Of a stretch of 64,000 nucleotides of DNA, positions 62,174 through 64,000 are shown one piece after another. The notes beneath the pieces are model-generated. The model was not told where the DNA came from. It was given only the letters and a program-made list of their open reading frames with translations, and did not search any database. The position numbers and the translations under genes were made by a program. Position 1 is the first letter of the stretch, and the number at the start of each line of letters is the position of its first letter. This stretch comes from G023898405 sp964368985 (GTDB lineage: Bacteria; Myxococcota; UBA727; JABDBI01). The DNA is taken from assembly GCA_964368985.1 (NCBI GenBank), contig CAYJDW010000004.1, positions 1 to 64,000 of the forward strand, in the 5' to 3' direction.

Positions 62174-63130
62174 CTGATTGGTAAATTGGGAAATTCTCTC
62201 AATCGCACCAAGCTTAGGCGCGCTAAAATCTTGCCCCGTCAACTGCTCGGTGAGCCTAAAATAACGCTCACCAAGTTCGATGCGAACTTCATCAGTGAGC
62301 TGATAATGCTCTAGGCGATGAGGCGCATCGGGTCCCAGAGTAGCGAGTATATGTTGGCGTAAAAATTCTTTATCGAGCATCATGGGTGGCACTTCGAGTG
62401 CCATTTTTTGTTGATAATCGTCGATCAGAAAAAAACGTGATGAATCTGATGTGTGGATTTCATCGATCAGAATAATATCATCCCCAAGCATACCAAACTC
62501 ATATTTAGTATCTACTAAATAAAGTCCGTGGCTTTGAGCCACTTCACTGCCAAGCTTGAATAAATTGAGCGCAATGGCGGCGATTTTTTGCCAGTGCTTT
62601 TGGGTGAGCAATCCTGAGCTTATTATTTGCTCTGGGCATAAGGGCAGATCATGCTCGCCCACCGCACCCTTAGTGGTGGGAGTGATAATGGGGGACTCGA
62701 GGCGTTCATAATTTTTGAGATTCGGATCAAGCTTTAGCCCATAGGCTTGGCCTCGAAGATTCTTATCCTCGCGCATGAGAGAGCCCGCCAAAAAACCACG
62801 CACAATCATTTCCACTTTGATGGCCTGAGCTTTTTTCACGACGAATATTTGTGGGTCGGGTCGGTCAATAAAATGAGTAGGGCACAGCGATTGCACTTGT
62901 TTGAACCACCAGTGAGCTTGTTCGCATAAAAGAGCGCCTTTGAGGGGAATGGTGCCCAAGACCTGGTCAAACGCGCTTACCCGATCGCTGGTAACCATAA
63001 TCAAATGCTCACCACGCTCGAAAATATCCCGGACTTTGCCCCGGTAATCGGGCCGTGGGTTTTCTATATTAAAAAGGGCACTCTTTAAGTGCCCTTTTAC
63101 GATGTCTTTGATGTTGTTCGTGGTTGTCAT
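62138..63130 (-). CDS. purC: Phosphoribosylaminoimidazole-succinocarboxamide synthase
   Basis: PurC (SAICAR synthetase) joins aspartate to CAIR in purine synthesis. Motifs are YRGKVRDIFERG near the N-terminus, MVTSDRVSAFDQVLGTIPLKG, VEMIVRGFLAGSLM, SPIITPTTKGAVGEHD and LVDTKYEFGMLGDDIILIDEIHTSDSSR in two pieces. At 330 residues it is the longer form, seen in yeast and many bacteria. AGGGA six bases before the chosen ATG supports it over an ATG 14 codons upstream. Confidence 0.95.
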   Translation of the reverse strand: MTTTNNIKDIVKGHLKSALFNIENPRPDYRGKVRDIFERGEHLIMVTSDRVSAFDQVLGTIPLKGALLCEQAHWWFKQVQSLCPTHFIDRPDPQIFVVKKAQAIKVEMIVRGFLAGSLMREDKNLRGQAYGLKLDPNLKNYERLESPIITPTTKGAVGEHDLPLCPEQIISSGLLTQKHWQKIAAIALNLFKLGSEVAQSHGLYLVDTKYEFGMLGDDIILIDEIHTSDSSRFFLIDDYQQKMALEVPPMMLDKEFLRQHILATLGPDAPHRLEHYQLTDEVRIELGERYFRLTEQLTGQDFSAPKLGAIERISQFTNQLKIHARRIPFQ

Positions 63131-63176
63131 GTCTTTTCCCTCTGTTTTTGCGAGCCTGCAGGCTGGCAACAAGGGA

Positions 63177-63692
63177 CTATATCCCTTGCAGAATCTCGAA
63201 CTCGTAAGGTCGATCTTTGTCGTGTCGCTGACGAATAACCATGCGGCTCACTTCTTTGATCGATACCCATTTTTCGCCTGAGGGTACCTCTGTCAATATC
63301 TGTTTATTAAAATAGAAAACCGTTTCATAGGTATCTTTCTCTATTTTGGCGATGCGCTGAACAAATAAACCAAGCCTAATGTCTTGAATACGAGGAAAGG
63401 ATTTTTCGAGTTTTTCTTTGAGGCCTAAATAATCCATGTATAAAGACGGGTCCTCGGGATTACCCATGTTGTCTTTGAAATCTTTGGCCACTAATTCCAT
63501 AATGGCGTCGACAGAGCGCTTTTCAATAGCTGCTTTGTATTGCTCCAAAAAAGTCACCACGCGTTTATTTTCTCTGGTGTCACTAACGTTGGTACTCGGC
63601 AGTAGGCGTGGCTTACAGCCCTGCATAAAAAACATTGAACTAATAAAAACCAATAGCAGGCTCGATTTTACGAAATAATTTGTGCTCTTCAT
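63177..63692 (-). CDS. Lipoprotein, possibly with an NTF2-like domain
   Basis: The signal peptide ends with MQGC (lipobox, Cys26). The mature part starts with a Ser/Thr-rich linker. A ~125-residue alpha/beta domain follows (FLEQYKAAIEKRSVDAIMELVAKDF, split here as helix-helix, then strands YETVFYFNKQIL and SRMVIRQR), consistent with an NTF2/SnoaL-like fold. It lies 46 bases upstream of the purC start on the same strand and may share its transcript. Confidence 0.7.
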   Translation of the reverse strand: MKSTNYFVKSSLLLVFISSMFFMQGCKPRLLPSTNVSDTRENKRVVTFLEQYKAAIEKRSVDAIMELVAKDFKDNMGNPEDPSLYMDYLGLKEKLEKSFPRIQDIRLGLFVQRIAKIEKDTYETVFYFNKQILTEVPSGEKWVSIKEVSRMVIRQRHDKDRPYEFEILQGI

Positions 63693-63858
63693 CTTTTTTC
63701 ACCTATGCAAGAAATTCTTCATCGATTAACGGTGGTGCAAGGTGAAGTATGCCACCTATTAGCTCTTCCGCCAATCACCTTTGGGCTAAGATATTTGAGA
63801 TTTAGATCCAGTTTGGCTTTAGGTAAAACGAATTTTAAAAAGTAACGGACAAAGATTC

Positions 63859-64000
63859 ATGCAAAAAAAACGCGCACCGCTAAATTTTCTTCTCTTGGTT
63901 TTTCTCTTTCTTTCTTCCTGCGGCGGGTGTCAGAAAAAAACCGGCCAGGTCAATCAAGAAGCGGAATCTGTCAAAGAGGTGCAGGTCAAAAAATCCATCA
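63859..64000 (+). CDS. Lipoprotein, N-terminal part only (runs off the window)
   Basis: An open frame from ATG runs to the window edge. It begins MQKKRAPLNFLLLVFLFLSS, then the lipobox Cys, followed by GGCQKKTGQ. The signal peptide is clear. The identity of the mature protein cannot be told from ~25 residues. Confidence 0.65.
   Translation, partial: MQKKRAPLNFLLLVFLFLSSCGGCQKKTGQVNQEAESVKEVQVKKSI

Overview
The window reads as a chromosome segment of a Gram-negative bacterium with moderate G+C content. It encodes lipid A synthesis (LpxD), OmpH/Skp, Lol lipoprotein sorting, a rod-shape operon and an unusually large number of predicted lipoproteins. The neighbourhood ompH-lpxD-fabZ-lysS-lolE-lolD, the methylmalonyl-CoA mutase/MeaB pair, the TPR proteins and the Cys-rich lipoproteins suggest a lineage of the former Deltaproteobacteria (Myxococcota or Bdellovibrionota-like). 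That assignment is inference. No insertion sequence, CRISPR array or rRNA was seen.

Layout. 0-8.9 kb: initiator tRNA with its own promoter; tsaE, an NAD(P)H-hydrate dehydratase, a TPR protein, a membrane gluzincin peptidase with TPRs, and ffh, all on the minus strand; then divergent ihfB and a CinA-like gene. 8.9-16 kb: a REP-type palindrome pair, a Cys-containing secreted protein, methylmalonyl-CoA mutase plus meaB, thiamine pyrophosphokinase, a DsbA-like lipoprotein and tsaD. 16-21 kb: an accessory region with a Cys-repeat lipoprotein, an exported Smr-domain protein and a strongly diverged four-gene cluster in nuoABCD order. 21-33.3 kb: threonine dehydratase, a diguanylate cyclase, a rhomboid protease, PpiD, and the mreBCD-mrdA-rodA operon. 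33.3-36.8 kb: a large predicted lipoprotein with about 22 tandem 17-residue repeats and a complete HECT-type E3 ubiquitin ligase domain, flanked downstream by a second copy of the 3' end of rodA. 36.8-45 kb: pyruvate kinase, ompH-lpxD-fabZ-lysS, lolE with an extra membrane domain, and lolD. 45-57 kb: a glutamate symporter, lipoate synthesis (lipA, lipB), an NSS transporter, sucCD, and three tandem genes for small secreted proteins, two of them Gly/Tyr/Trp-rich. 57-64 kb: gltX, ndk, a TPR protein, trmL, lipoproteins and purC.

How the genes fit together. Core functions dominate: protein export (Ffh), t6A tRNA modification (TsaD, TsaE), cell elongation (MreBCD, PBP2, RodA), envelope biogenesis, lipoylation of 2-oxoacid dehydrogenases next to the TCA enzyme SucCD, and propionate/methylmalonate metabolism feeding succinyl-CoA. 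The accessory genes point outward, to the envelope and possibly to a host or prey.

The two items most worth attention are the exported HECT-ligase protein, a eukaryotic-type enzyme in an exported bacterial protein at a rearranged locus, and the minimal, diverged Q-module-like (NuoB/C/D) cluster. Several palindromic interspersed repeats sit in intergenic gaps.
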